Source of the DNA: an uncultured Clostridia bacterium
Lineage (GTDB): Bacteria > Bacillota > Clostridia > Lachnospirales > Cellulosilyticaceae
DNA length: 64,000 nt
Assembly (NCBI GenBank): GCA_937921505.1
Contig: CAKZUB010000044.1
Coordinates: forward strand, 1 to 64,000
Direction of reading: 5' to 3'
The translations under genes and the position numbers were made by a program. Positions 41,940-52,282 of this stretch are shown one piece after another. The notes under the pieces are model-generated. The model did no database searches and was not told the origin of the DNA. It worked only from the letters and a program-made list of their open reading frames with translations. How positions within the stretch are numbered: the stretch's first letter is position 1; the number at the start of each line of letters is the position of its first letter.

Positions 41940-44165
41940 ATGGATGCAAAAATAGATTCACTTAGTATGGGCCTAGCTTTTACTGAAACTTATAAAAAAT
42001 ATAAAGATGCTCATCCCGGCATAAGAGAAATTAACTGTTTGAAGGTCATGTTTCCTCATGTCCTAGGTGATATACAATCTACAGATCTATTTGCAGGTAG
42101 GGACAATCATTATGGACCTATAGGATTTGTACCCGAAGGGAATGGACACGGACATAGTATCAATGGCTATACCTATTATTGTGATGAAGCTTTTTTAGAC
42201 GAAGAAATTCAACGTTTAAACCCAAATGATAAAATGATGCAGCAACTTGAGGAAGCAAAGCTTTTTTGGAAAACTGAAAACACAAAGGCAAAGACACGCA
42301 GAGCTTATCCCGAAGCTATAGCTTGTGCCCTTCCCAGTGATAACTTCAGTGGCGAAGCAGGTATCGGTTTTCCCCTCTATCGTATTGGCGGCATTTACTT
42401 AAATAATGACAAGTTAGTCAGCCTAGGTCTCCCTGGCATGCTAGATGAGGTAAGAAGATACAGAAGTATTGCACTTGAAACGGGCAAAGATGTTGAGCTT
42501 TATGATGCTCTAGAAATGGCACTAGATTTATTTAAGGATATTTGTAATTTCTATGCAAAGCAAGCTGCGGCAATAGGCAAGTATGATATTGCTGCTACCT
42601 TGATGAAAATCCAGATATCAAGACCCAAAACCTTAAGGGAAGCTATCCAGCTTTCATGGTTGTATCAGATTGTTTCAGGCGCTCTAAATTATGGAAGAAT
42701 GGATGTATACCTTGGAGACTTTTATGCTCATGACATTGACTCAGGCCTGATTACAGAAGAAGAAGCTCTAGAGATGCTCACATCACTTTGGCAGCTCATT
42801 GCTGATCGCAAAACAACATGGAACGGCAGAGTCATTATTGGTGGAATGGGAAGACGCAACGAACCTCATGCTGACCGCTTTGCACTAGCTGCCATAGAGG
42901 CTACTCGCCAAGTTAAAGAAATTGAACCTCAATTATCGTTAAGGTTTTATAAGGGAATGAACCCCCTTTTAATGGAGAAAGCTCTTCTCTCCATAGGTGA
43001 AGGCCGCACCTATCCTATGCTTTATAATGACGATGTTAATGTTAAGGCTGTAAGTAAAGCTTTTGAAGTAAGCCACCAACAAGCAGTACACTATGTACCC
43101 TTTGGTTGTGGTGAATATGTCCTTGACCACCAAAGTCTCGGTACTCCAAGTGGCGTTATTAATCTGACAAAAGCGTTAGAAATTGTTTTAAATAATGGCA
43201 AAGATCCTGTAAGTGGCAAATCAATGGGCATTGAAACAGGCGGTACCCACACCTTTACTGATTTCAACAAACTTTTTACGGCTTATAAAAAACAGGTGCA
43301 ATATTATGTTGAAGCTCTTGCAGATCAAGAAAAACTTGAATATCAAGTAGTTTCTGAAAATGCTTCTTATCTTTATTTAACCTTGCTCTATGATGATTGT
43401 TTGGAAAAAGGAAAAGGGCTTTTATCAGGTGGAATCCGCTATCTTGGTGGAACCTTAGAAACCTATGGAAACACAAATGCCGCAGATAGTCTAACAGCTA
43501 TAAAGCATCTCGTTTATGACCAAAAAAAGATCACGCTCTCCAAACTCCTTGAAGCGTTAAAAGCCAATTTTGTTGGTTATGAAAAAGAGAGATCCCTCAT
43601 GCTTGGGGCTCCCAAATTTGGTAATGATGATCCTATTGCAGATGAAATGGCTAAAATGCATCATGAGTTTATATGTAATCTTATACGAGATCAAAAAGAG
43701 AGAATAGGCCTTCACTCGTATTTAGCTGTAATTATTAATAACAGTACGAATACAACTTTCGGGCTTTTTACAGGGGCTAGTGCAGACGGCCGAAAAGCTG
43801 GTGCGCCCCTAGCCAATGCTAATATGCCCTCAGCAGGAAGCGATAAAAATGGCATTACCGCAGTAATGAATTCTCAGGTTAAACTCAGCGCCAAAATCCA
43901 TGCAGGCTCTGTGCAGAATGTAAAGTTCAGCAAAGACCTATTTACAAACTCTCTCCAAACTATTAAGGCGCTCCTTTACACTTATTTTGAAAAAGGCGGT
44001 ACCCAATCCATGATAACAGTAGTAAACCGTGGTGATCTAGAAAATGCGATGAAAGAGCCTGAAAAATACCGTCATCTGTTTGTTCGTGTCGGAGGCTTTA
44101 GTGCTCGTTTTGTGGAATTAGACCTGGATGTCCAGCTAGAAATATTAAGCAGGACGCTTTATTAA
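41940..44165 (+). CDS. Glycyl radical enzyme of the pyruvate-formate-lyase superfamily, substrate unknown
   Basis: 741 residues. The radical loop VRVGGFSARFVEL ends the protein, with Gly719 as the radical site, and the thiyl Cys390 is in VPFGCGEYV. The C-x-E pattern is that of dehydratase, decarboxylase and lyase members rather than pyruvate formate-lyase (Cys-Cys). In most such enzymes this reads GCVEP; here it is GCGEY. Pocket residues are not diagnostic enough for a substrate. It forms an operon with its activase 24 bases downstream. An AraC gene is divergent. Confidence 0.88.
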   Translation: MDAKIDSLSMGLAFTETYKKYKDAHPGIREINCLKVMFPHVLGDIQSTDLFAGRDNHYGPIGFVPEGNGHGHSINGYTYYCDEAFLDEEIQRLNPNDKMMQQLEEAKLFWKTENTKAKTRRAYPEAIACALPSDNFSGEAGIGFPLYRIGGIYLNNDKLVSLGLPGMLDEVRRYRSIALETGKDVELYDALEMALDLFKDICNFYAKQAAAIGKYDIAATLMKIQISRPKTLREAIQLSWLYQIVSGALNYGRMDVYLGDFYAHDIDSGLITEEEALEMLTSLWQLIADRKTTWNGRVIIGGMGRRNEPHADRFALAAIEATRQVKEIEPQLSLRFYKGMNPLLMEKALLSIGEGRTYPMLYNDDVNVKAVSKAFEVSHQQAVHYVPFGCGEYVLDHQSLGTPSGVINLTKALEIVLNNGKDPVSGKSMGIETGGTHTFTDFNKLFTAYKKQVQYYVEALADQEKLEYQVVSENASYLYLTLLYDDCLEKGKGLLSGGIRYLGGTLETYGNTNAADSLTAIKHLVYDQKKITLSKLLEALKANFVGYEKERSLMLGAPKFGNDDPIADEMAKMHHEFICNLIRDQKERIGLHSYLAVIINNSTNTTFGLFTGASADGRKAGAPLANANMPSAGSDKNGITAVMNSQVKLSAKIHAGSVQNVKFSKDLFTNSLQTIKALLYTYFEKGGTQSMITVVNRGDLENAMKEPEKYRHLFVRVGGFSARFVELDLDVQLEILSRTLY

Positions 44166-44189
44166 ACATAACGGAAAGGATGAATATAT

Positions 44190-45086
44190 ATGACCGGAAT
44201 TGTATTTGATATTCAGCGTTTTTCACTGCATGATGGTCCTGGAATCAGGACCACAGTGTTTTTAAAAGGATGTCCTTTAAAATGTATTTGGTGCCATAAT
44301 CCCGAATCAATAAAACCTCTGCCACAACTTGGTTACAGACCTGAGAAGTGTACTTCGTGTATGATTTGTATTCATGCATGCCCTAACCTGGTACATGATG
44401 CAACTCATAAACTTCACACAATGGATTTCACTAAGTGTAAGTTTTCAGGTAACTGTATACAGGCTTGTCCTTCTGATGCTCTTTGGCAGATTGGAAGAGA
44501 AATATCTTCGGAAGAAATAATGGATGAAGTTATTAAAGATCAGCAATACTATGAAAATTCTGGGGGTGGCATGACCCTTTCAGGCGGAGAGCCTATGCTT
44601 CAATTTTCTTTTACCTTAGAATTATTAAAAAAGGCTAAGGAACACAAAATCTCTACTTGCATTGAAACTTCCGGCTATGCAGCTAAAGAAAAATTTGCTG
44701 TGCTCTTACCTTTAACAGATCTTTTTTTGTTTGATTATAAAGCTACTGGAGAAGATATCCATAAAACACTTACAGGAGTGGGCCAAGATGTGATTCTTTC
44801 TAATTTGGATTTCTTAGCTCAAAATGGTGCCAGAATCGTCCTTCGTTGTCCCTTGATCCCAGGAATTAATGATCAGATTGAACATCTGCAGGCGGTATCC
44901 CTCTTAAGTCAAAAATACCAAAGCATAGAGGCCGTGGAAATTCTTCCCTATCATGACTATGCAAAAGGCAAATGGGTGCAAGTCGGAAAGACAAACTTAC
45001 TCAAAGAAATGCCTTCTGCAAGTCTAGAGGATAAAGATCTGTGGACTGAAAAGTTGCTTAATATGGGATGTGTGAAATTAGTTTAA
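44190..45086 (+). CDS. Glycyl radical enzyme activase (radical SAM)
   Basis: 298 residues. The radical SAM motif is Cys28-x3-Cys32-x2-Cys35 (GCPLKCIWCHN), followed by a bacterial ferredoxin-like insert with two CxxCxxCxxxCP sets (CTSCMICIHACP, and CKFSGNCIQACP) and the SAM-binding TLSGGEPMLQ. It abstracts hydrogen from the partner glycine. The ferredoxin insert is typical of activases for non-PFL glycyl radical enzymes. Confidence 0.93.
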   Translation: MTGIVFDIQRFSLHDGPGIRTTVFLKGCPLKCIWCHNPESIKPLPQLGYRPEKCTSCMICIHACPNLVHDATHKLHTMDFTKCKFSGNCIQACPSDALWQIGREISSEEIMDEVIKDQQYYENSGGGMTLSGGEPMLQFSFTLELLKKAKEHKISTCIETSGYAAKEKFAVLLPLTDLFLFDYKATGEDIHKTLTGVGQDVILSNLDFLAQNGARIVLRCPLIPGINDQIEHLQAVSLLSQKYQSIEAVEILPYHDYAKGKWVQVGKTNLLKEMPSASLEDKDLWTEKLLNMGCVKLV

Positions 45087-45097
45087 AGAAAATCTTC

Positions 45098-47050
45098 TTA
45101 ATCTCTTTTTAAATATACAATCATTGCATCATTTGCAGCAATACTGCACGCATAGGTCTTATCTTTTATGATAGCCTCTTTGCCATAAACTACACTCTCA
45201 ACTCGCCATTCTTTTTGCAGCATTATAGGAGTATTAATAACATCTGGCGAATAATTTATCATTACTGCTAATTTTGTGTTTTCATTAAAAGAGTGCTCTG
45301 TTATACCTACATAAGGATTATCCTTTTGAATAATTCTGTTCTTTCTTACCTCTTCTGAAATGATGCTGTAAATCTTCCAGTAAGGTTCTAAAGTAGCATC
45401 TAATAATACTCCCGGATTCTGAATAACATGCATCTCAATTGGAAGTGCCATAAAAAACACTTTTCCCTTACCATAGGTTGTGGACGCAAATACTGGATTG
45501 CCATCTTCTTCCACTCCTAGCACCTGTGCCCTTACTGGACTTACCTCTACCTTAACGGGTGAATTAAACCTCAAATTTATTTCTTCCTGCAGTCCATCAA
45601 CTGTTGTTTTAAAGAAAGCTTGGGTATCCATATTTCTTTTGTATCTGGTCTTTATTTTAAGGCCTGTCACTTCCTCAAAGTCTGCTACATACCCATCTTC
45701 TATAGACATATAAAGCGTGGCCCCTTCTGAAACTTTACTTAGTATTTCCGTCCATCGATGTTTTCTTATTCCCCATACACCTTTGATGGATGGCATAATA
45801 TAAAGTTTTGCATCTTTAAGCGGCTGATCCTCATGCTGAAACTCAATGTCAAAACCAGCTTGTTTTGCTAAAATAAATGAACTATAAGCTACAGCCCAAT
45901 GATCTTGCTCACTATTTGTAATACAAACAGCCTGGGTAGCTCTTGGCGGAAGCTTTTCAAAAGGCATTTCTTTAATTATCTTGCTCGCTTTCCCCATCTC
46001 TTTAAGTACAGGCTTAGCTTCTCCATTCTCTTTAATCAGTCCTAGTTCTCTTTCACAAGACATCCAGTCATAAGGTGCATGTGTTAAATGATTTTGATCA
46101 TGCGCACACCACCACAAAAAACCATGACAATCATGAGCCCATAATGATAAAAGGCTTGTCCTTGCAAAGTCACCAGCCACTTCATTGCTGCATACCATAG
46201 GTCCCATAGTACCTGTTTCCTCAGCAAAACATGGTTTTTGGCCTACATTTGCATAAAACAGAGTTTCTGCTGTAGCATGCATGAGCGGTCTGATCGTGTT
46301 AACAGGATCATAATCGGTATAAGGCGTCCAAAATGGGTAAGGATGCGTTGTAAGAATATCTGTAAGTTCTCCCTGATCCTGTATGCTCCAGTTGCCTGCT
46401 GGCGTAATACTGTGCATACCTGATACTAATGGCCTGGAATTATCCTCAGCCTTTATAGCATCAGATAGTGCTGCTGTCCAAACCCAAGCTTCTTCTCTAC
46501 TTTCCACCTTCCCCATACAGTTACATTCATTACCTAAATCCCATGCAACAATTGCCTCACTATTCTTAAAGGATTTTACAAAATATTTGACAAATCTTAC
46601 CTGCCACATGATTGCAGTCTTATCAGTTATTATATTCTTACCTTTTAGTGCTGGTGGAACGAATAGTCGTCCACTCATCCATCCCGTTACGAGCCCTACA
46701 ATCAGCTTGAGATTATACTTCTTTGCTATCTCTGTAAACTCTCTAAATCTATTTATGGCAATCATTGAAACGCCGGCCCGGCCAGCTTCTGTATCTGGTA
46801 TAAGCTCCTCTCCAAACCTGTATTCAACCTTCTCACCACCCCCGCCATATAACATCTCTATAGGCTGAAAATCTGGCCATAGTGGAAATACTCTAAGGAC
46901 TTCCAAACCTTCTTCTGAGAGTTTCTTTAAATCTTGATCTACAACTTCTGGTCTCCAATCTGACCACATAGCAGTCCCCGCATGGGATGCCCAGTAATTA
47001 CATCCTATAAAAAACTTCCCTGAATCCTCTATTAACTTATTTTTTTCCAT
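45098..47050 (-). CDS. GH5-like intracellular glycoside hydrolase
   Basis: 650 residues, no signal peptide. The TIM barrel (~10-360) has the acid/base Glu175 in AWDLGNECN and the nucleophile in CFAEETGTMGP (Glu277/278), the GH-A clan arrangement. A middle domain (~390-550, ATQAVCITNSEQDHWAV...LYIMPSIKGVW) looks like the beta-galactosidase trimerisation fold (Rossmann-like), and a beta-sandwich ends the protein. Substrate is not decidable; mannan- or galactoside-type oligomers are plausible. An AraC gene is divergent at 47184. Confidence 0.75.
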   Translation of the reverse strand: MEKNKLIEDSGKFFIGCNYWASHAGTAMWSDWRPEVVDQDLKKLSEEGLEVLRVFPLWPDFQPIEMLYGGGGEKVEYRFGEELIPDTEAGRAGVSMIAINRFREFTEIAKKYNLKLIVGLVTGWMSGRLFVPPALKGKNIITDKTAIMWQVRFVKYFVKSFKNSEAIVAWDLGNECNCMGKVESREEAWVWTAALSDAIKAEDNSRPLVSGMHSITPAGNWSIQDQGELTDILTTHPYPFWTPYTDYDPVNTIRPLMHATAETLFYANVGQKPCFAEETGTMGPMVCSNEVAGDFARTSLLSLWAHDCHGFLWWCAHDQNHLTHAPYDWMSCERELGLIKENGEAKPVLKEMGKASKIIKEMPFEKLPPRATQAVCITNSEQDHWAVAYSSFILAKQAGFDIEFQHEDQPLKDAKLYIMPSIKGVWGIRKHRWTEILSKVSEGATLYMSIEDGYVADFEEVTGLKIKTRYKRNMDTQAFFKTTVDGLQEEINLRFNSPVKVEVSPVRAQVLGVEEDGNPVFASTTYGKGKVFFMALPIEMHVIQNPGVLLDATLEPYWKIYSIISEEVRKNRIIQKDNPYVGITEHSFNENTKLAVMINYSPDVINTPIMLQKEWRVESVVYGKEAIIKDKTYACSIAANDAMIVYLKRD

Positions 47051-47183
47051 TTCAATTAACCTCCGAATTACTTGTTGAAAAAGATTATCTTACACTAATA
47101 GTCTATAAATTATCACCCAAATATACTATAATAAAACTATCAAAAAATAAGACAAATCTATTATTCTGGAGGACTCTCAATAT

Positions 47184-48080
47184 ATGGAAGCAGTTTTTGA
47201 ATGCAATAAAAATAGACATGGTGGTTTTGAATACCCCTTTTATGCTACCTCTGTGATTACCGAGTCCTCTGGCTATGAAGTTCTTCCTCATTGGCATTAT
47301 CACTTTGAACTTTTATTTTTTACTCATGGAACTGCTAAAGTATTTGTTGGAAATAGATGTTTTGAAGTAACTAGTGGAGATCTGATTTTAATAAATCCTT
47401 GTGATGTTCACTCCGTATCAATAAATTCAAATGTTGCTTCAAAGCACTTTATAATAGGATTTGACTCGGATTTACTTAACACTATATCTAACATGAATTT
47501 TGAAATCAAATACCTTCTGCCTCAAGCTGTAGACATTAACCCAGAATATAGAGTTTTAAAAATTGATCCTTCTTATAATATTAGCTTATTACTTGAAGAA
47601 CTAACCCTTGAATATATAAATAAAAATATAGGCTTTGAATGGGCAGTTATCTCTGACATCTACAAGCTTATGACGCTAATATTACGAGGTCTTCAAAATA
47701 ATGGTTTAATTTTATTGTCAGATTCTATATTGTTGAAAAATAATAGGCTGAAACTGCGGAAAGTTTTAAACTACATCGATGAACACTTCAATGAAGATAT
47801 AACACCTGCTAGTGCAGCGTCTATGTGCTTCTTAAGCTACAGTCATTTTTGCAAGCTTTTCAAGAGTGTTATGCATACAACATTCGTTCAATATCTTAAT
47901 TATATCAGAATTCGAAAGGCTGAGAGCCTCCTTCTTGATGGTGAGAAACTTATAACTCAGATAGCACTTGAAACAGGTTTTACTGATACGAGTTATTTCA
48001 TCAAACAGTTTAGATATTATAAAGGTATATCCCCTAAGCAATATCAAAGATTACTTAGTAAAAGAACTCTGCAGCTTTAG
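47184..48080 (+). CDS. AraC-family regulator, divergent from the GH5-like gene
   Basis: 298 residues: an N-terminal cupin sensor (HWHYHFELLFFTHGTAKVFVGN, DLILINPCDVHSV) and the C-terminal two-HTH AraC domain (ITPASAASMCFLSYSHFCKLFK; ITQIALETGFTDTSYFIKQFRYYKGISP). It has GGAGG upstream. Probably activates the GH5-like gene. Confidence 0.9.
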   Translation: MEAVFECNKNRHGGFEYPFYATSVITESSGYEVLPHWHYHFELLFFTHGTAKVFVGNRCFEVTSGDLILINPCDVHSVSINSNVASKHFIIGFDSDLLNTISNMNFEIKYLLPQAVDINPEYRVLKIDPSYNISLLLEELTLEYINKNIGFEWAVISDIYKLMTLILRGLQNNGLILLSDSILLKNNRLKLRKVLNYIDEHFNEDITPASAASMCFLSYSHFCKLFKSVMHTTFVQYLNYIRIRKAESLLLDGEKLITQIALETGFTDTSYFIKQFRYYKGISPKQYQRLLSKRTLQL

Positions 48081-48111
48081 AATACATCTAAAGTTGCAGA
48101 GTTCTTTTACT
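48057..48111. terminator. Bidirectional terminator between two araC genes
   Basis: AGTAAAAGAACTCTGCAGCTTTAG (48057-48080) and its complement at 48088-48111 form a 24-bp stem with one G-T pair. It overlaps the end of the first AraC gene. Confidence 0.8.
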
Positions 48112-48129
48112 AGAATGTTGAAGGATCAG

Positions 48130-49002
48130 CTAGTTAACATCTGTGTTTTTTCTAAACCCAGATGGGGTAACTCCATAGTACTTTTTAAACTGCCTTGAGA
48201 AATAATTGCTGTCGTTAAAACCACATTTTACAGCTATCTCCGTTATACTAAGATTGTCTTCTTTAAGGAGCTTGCAGGAATACTTAAGCCTGAGCATGAT
48301 AATGTGTTCCATTGGAGAACAATGATATAGATTTGTAAAAATACGATTAAAATGTCTTTCAGAAAATCCTATGCTTTCGGCTAACTGACTTATAGTAATA
48401 CATTGATTAAAGTTTTGCTCTATGAAAACTGCAAGTTCAGCAAACTTATAGAGATTGATTTTTTCTAAGTCCATCCTTCTATTATACATTCTCGATAAAT
48501 GTACAATAAGTTCATTAAAGTAAGACTTTAATATGTATTCCCATCCTTCTTCTTTATTATGAAACTCATCCATCATTGTATTTATGAGCCTAGTAATTAA
48601 ATAATAACTTGACGAATCTAGCTTTAACTTTGATTTAAATGCATATTCCTTTCTATAGATTGGCTCTAATAAAAACAAAGCCTGAAACCCCACTAATTGT
48701 TTTAAGCTTTCATCTTTAAATAAAAGCGCTTTACAATCATACATTACATTTACAATCTTCAAATTCTTTATTTCTTTAAAGCCATGAGCTGTATCTCCAT
48801 TTAATACATAAACATCACCACTGCTTATCGTATATTCAGTATTGTCAATAACATGAACTGCACTGCCATCTAATACTATGATAAGTTCAGAAAAGCTATG
48901 GGTATGGAGATTAAAATCTTTATTTAAAGTTGTTATCTCTATGAAAAATGGAAGCTTTGAACTTTTTTCAACTAAATTCTCAATTGAATAATTTATCATC
49001 AT
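48130..49002 (-). CDS. AraC-family regulator, divergent from the UroD-like gene
   Basis: 290 residues: cupin sensor (LHTHSFSELIIVLDGSAVHVIDN, VYVLNGDTAHGF) and AraC DNA-binding domain (ITISQLAESIGFSERHFNRIF; ITEIAVKCGFNDSNYFSRQFKKYYGVTP). The UroD-like gene is divergent at 49123, so this is probably its regulator. Confidence 0.9.
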   Translation of the reverse strand: MMINYSIENLVEKSSKLPFFIEITTLNKDFNLHTHSFSELIIVLDGSAVHVIDNTEYTISSGDVYVLNGDTAHGFKEIKNLKIVNVMYDCKALLFKDESLKQLVGFQALFLLEPIYRKEYAFKSKLKLDSSSYYLITRLINTMMDEFHNKEEGWEYILKSYFNELIVHLSRMYNRRMDLEKINLYKFAELAVFIEQNFNQCITISQLAESIGFSERHFNRIFTNLYHCSPMEHIIMLRLKYSCKLLKEDNLSITEIAVKCGFNDSNYFSRQFKKYYGVTPSGFRKNTDVN

Positions 49003-49122
49003 GTCTTAATTATGCTACTTTTAGACTGAATAATCAAGGTTATTTCTTATTAAATCATTTATTATATATTTAAGTACATAGTAAGATAATTAAAATTCCA
49101 AAAAGGAAGCTGAGGTATTGCA

Positions 49123-50172
49123 ATGAATTTCAACGATATATTTCCATCAGAAAGGCTTGATAAAACAGAACAAGTTTTGAGAAACTTCTGGAAAGGCGAA
49201 GGCCGAATAGTGTTTTCTTCTTATTCTTCTCTGCCGAATTATAGGCAGCTAGAAGATCCGAATGACATGTTAAAAAAAGCTGAAGAAAATCTTTTATCTG
49301 GTGCAAATTTACCTGGTTTTAATATGCCAAGATTTATACCTGACTTTGGGACGGTTAGCACAGCAGCTTACTGGGGTGGTAAAACATATACTCCAGCAGG
49401 CGGATTTATTGGAATTAAACCCGTTATTCGAACTGCTGAAGATGCTCTTAAGGTGCGTCCCGAAAAACCTGACGGCGGTGATGCAGCTAAAGCAGCTCTT
49501 TTATATAATCAACTTTGTAAAAACATGCATATAAAAGATTTGTACTGTTCCTTTATAGATATTCAAGGTCCGCTCAACACTGCAGCTCTTTTATGGGAAC
49601 AAACCGAATTCATGATGGCCATGTTAACTGAATCTGAGGCTGTTCACCAATTATTAAGTGAGGTTACAGATCAAATTATAGGTGTTATTAAAACGATGAT
49701 TTGTAGCATAAAAAAAATGTCTGGACCATTGTGGCCATTTATATGGCTACCATCAGACATTGGAGTTGGTATTACAGAAGATTATATGCCATTAATTTCA
49801 GCTGATTTATATAAGGAATTTGGCGTTCCTTACGTGAAAAAAATCAGTGATGCTTTTGGAGGACTTTTTATACATTGCTGCGGTGAATACGAGCATCAAC
49901 TGGATAATTTAACTCAGTCAGGTATTAATGTATTAGGAATGGAGTTTCATTATCCCCATGTTAAGCCTGAAGTTTTATTTAAAGCATTTGGGAATTCTGC
50001 TGTCTTTGTACCCTATATAAGTCCACAGGGCAAAGATCGATTTCCCACTAGATCAGAATATTTCAGATATTTAAAAGAAATGAGGCTTCCTGAAACAAGA
50101 TTATGGTTTATTCTAGACTCTGATGAGGAAGATTTTAAAGAACAGGTTAAAATCATAGAAAGTATGATGTAG
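49123..50172 (+). CDS. Uroporphyrinogen decarboxylase-like protein (UroD/MtaA superfamily)
   Basis: 349 residues of the UroD-like TIM barrel. Methyltransferase members of this superfamily bind zinc; here the candidate ligands are His and Cys in LFIHCCGEYEHQ (~residue 247) and the end of the barrel. It is not a heme-pathway UroD: the N-terminal Arg motif is missing. Likely a methyl or one-carbon transferase acting with a corrinoid protein, or a substrate-specific relative. AraC gene divergent. Confidence 0.65.
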   Translation: MNFNDIFPSERLDKTEQVLRNFWKGEGRIVFSSYSSLPNYRQLEDPNDMLKKAEENLLSGANLPGFNMPRFIPDFGTVSTAAYWGGKTYTPAGGFIGIKPVIRTAEDALKVRPEKPDGGDAAKAALLYNQLCKNMHIKDLYCSFIDIQGPLNTAALLWEQTEFMMAMLTESEAVHQLLSEVTDQIIGVIKTMICSIKKMSGPLWPFIWLPSDIGVGITEDYMPLISADLYKEFGVPYVKKISDAFGGLFIHCCGEYEHQLDNLTQSGINVLGMEFHYPHVKPEVLFKAFGNSAVFVPYISPQGKDRFPTRSEYFRYLKEMRLPETRLWFILDSDEEDFKEQVKIIESMM

Positions 50173-50203
50173 TTATTTTTATCCCCCCTAATAATACGTC
50201 ACT

Positions 50204-52210
50204 TTAAAAACTAATTTCAGCCACTGCACTGGCAATCACTTGTGTCTCTAAATAAACCTCACTGAACTTAGCAGTGGCCATATGATTTATAACTTCTACG
50301 GAGACAGAAATACTGCCCAAGGCACCTCTTTTGATGACTTCTTCCCGAACACAAGCCTCAGCCTCTACCCGTGCATAGCTTATAGCCTCATCAAGCTCCA
50401 CAAAGTACCTTACTGCTCTTCCACCTACAACGACATAAGCACTCTGCTCTTCTCCATTGGAACTTGGCTTTATTTCTACGGTATAGCTAGTAGAAATATT
50501 GCTCGTTATTGCCCCTACAGCATTAGCTACTCCTGCATAGGCTGGGATCACAGCATGTGTTCCTAACATCTGTGCTACATCCTCTAAGAAAATATGGATG
50601 GGGCCCCCTACACCAATAAGCGTTGCAGATGTTTGAAACATTGAGCTTATAAAGGCATTTTCCTTTTTATCTCGTGCTGACTCAAAAGTCTCATAGATTA
50701 AAGTCTCGAGCCCAAGTCCTAAACCAGCACTTCTGTAAGCCGCGTGGCTATCTTCTAACAAAATACGTACAATATTAAAGTAAAGTTTACGTTTTACTTC
50801 AGTGTAAACTCTTTCACATAAATTCTCTACGGTAATCTCCAGACAGTTTGCAACATACAACGCTCCAAGATGTGCTGCTTCTTGGTTGTAAGACGTAAAG
50901 TCTTCCTTGAGGTGCATGATATCTGTAGGGGTCAGACCACAGCGCATAATAATACCTTCTTTTTCCAAACGCTCCGTCTTAAAAGAATAAATAGAATGAC
51001 CCATGGCAGCTGCTGCATCCGTGTAAATAAGCGGACCGTTTTTAAGCACTTCACATAATGCCTTTTCATCCTCAGTATAGTAAATACTCTGCGAAATATC
51101 TTTTGTAACTACTAAAAATTCATGCAGATAATGATCGTGTGTATAGCCACTCGCAATAAGACTCTTTAGTTTATCAATAATTTCTGGATACTCGTTAGCA
51201 ATAATCGCAAGTGGGATCACACGCGTTGTGTCTAAAAACATTTTGCTGGTTTTATAACGTACCGCACTATCTCCCCCAAGCCCAAAGGTATCTATATAAA
51301 GCCCTTTAACAAAAGTTTTCCACTTACCTATACGAATCCCTTCTTTAACTTTAACTGGAACACTTTCTTTAACAAGTGCGATATCTGTAGTTGTTCCACC
51401 CATATCTACAATAATACTATTGTTTTCATGTGTTAAGGCAATAGCGCCTATAACACTAGCAGCAGGGCCACACAAAAGCGTTTCTACTGGCCTTATACAA
51501 GCAAATGATTCAGACATAAGGCTGCCATCACTTCTAACAATAACAACAGGTGCTGATATACTACGCTTTTTGAGCGCCTCTTTAGTGGCCCCTAGAAATG
51601 CTTTGATAATAGGGATCAGTCTTGCATTTAGGAGCGTACTTGATCCTCTTTGAACGACATTTAAATCTGAAAACAGCTCGTGTCCACATACGGCTGGTAT
51701 ATCTCTGTTTTTACTTAATAACTCTTTTGCTCTTATTTCAAAAGGTGCACCTGTACGCAAAGCATTTATTTCAACGATACCTACAGCATCACACTCACTA
51801 AAGCGTTCATCCAAAGAAGCCGTAAATTTTTCCCAGTCAGGCTCTCTTTCAATTTTACCTGAAAACGTAGAATAACTATCTTCAAAATAAATCGTTTCAA
51901 TAGGCGGCAATCCATATTTAGCTCCCACTTCTTCTACAACCTTTTGATCCACTCCAAAAAAGAGCAGTTTGGCGCGCCCCCCTTTATTTTCTACACACGC
52001 ATTAGTTGCCAATGTCGTAGAAAGTGCAACGACTTCTGCTTTATGCATCAGCTCTTTGTCTAGGCCATCTAGTGCACCCCCTATCCCTATTGATAAATTG
52101 TCTTTTGTTGTTAAAGCCTTGGCGCTCCCGAGTATTTGTTGTTTTTCAAAATCATAAATAACGGCATCTGTATAAGTGCCTCCCGTATCAATACCTATTC
52201 CTATTTTCAT
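50204..52210 (-). CDS. Hydantoinase/oxoprolinase-family ATPase (HyuA-like)
   Basis: 668 residues. The N-terminus has the hydantoinase-N signature (GIGIDTGGTYTDAVIYD) with ATPase phosphate loops (IVDMGGTTTDIALV). The middle part corresponds to Hydantoinase_A; no HyuB partner is encoded here. Lone members of this group are linked to corrinoid activation or ATP-dependent ring opening, so the substrate is open. Convergent with the UroD-like gene. Confidence 0.75.
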   Translation of the reverse strand: MKIGIGIDTGGTYTDAVIYDFEKQQILGSAKALTTKDNLSIGIGGALDGLDKELMHKAEVVALSTTLATNACVENKGGRAKLLFFGVDQKVVEEVGAKYGLPPIETIYFEDSYSTFSGKIEREPDWEKFTASLDERFSECDAVGIVEINALRTGAPFEIRAKELLSKNRDIPAVCGHELFSDLNVVQRGSSTLLNARLIPIIKAFLGATKEALKKRSISAPVVIVRSDGSLMSESFACIRPVETLLCGPAASVIGAIALTHENNSIIVDMGGTTTDIALVKESVPVKVKEGIRIGKWKTFVKGLYIDTFGLGGDSAVRYKTSKMFLDTTRVIPLAIIANEYPEIIDKLKSLIASGYTHDHYLHEFLVVTKDISQSIYYTEDEKALCEVLKNGPLIYTDAAAAMGHSIYSFKTERLEKEGIIMRCGLTPTDIMHLKEDFTSYNQEAAHLGALYVANCLEITVENLCERVYTEVKRKLYFNIVRILLEDSHAAYRSAGLGLGLETLIYETFESARDKKENAFISSMFQTSATLIGVGGPIHIFLEDVAQMLGTHAVIPAYAGVANAVGAITSNISTSYTVEIKPSSNGEEQSAYVVVGGRAVRYFVELDEAISYARVEAEACVREEVIKRGALGSISVSVEVINHMATAKFSEVYLETQVIASAVAEISF

Positions 52211-52282
52211 ATATAATCCTACCTTTATCTAAAATATTTTTATTTAAGTTTATATATTGTTTCTCTATATGCTGAAAATAAA

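Noticed and set aside
46383-46868. 161-codon plus-strand ORF inside the GH5-like gene
   Set aside because: It is fully antisense to conserved catalytic coding sequence; the reading is an artefact of codon composition.
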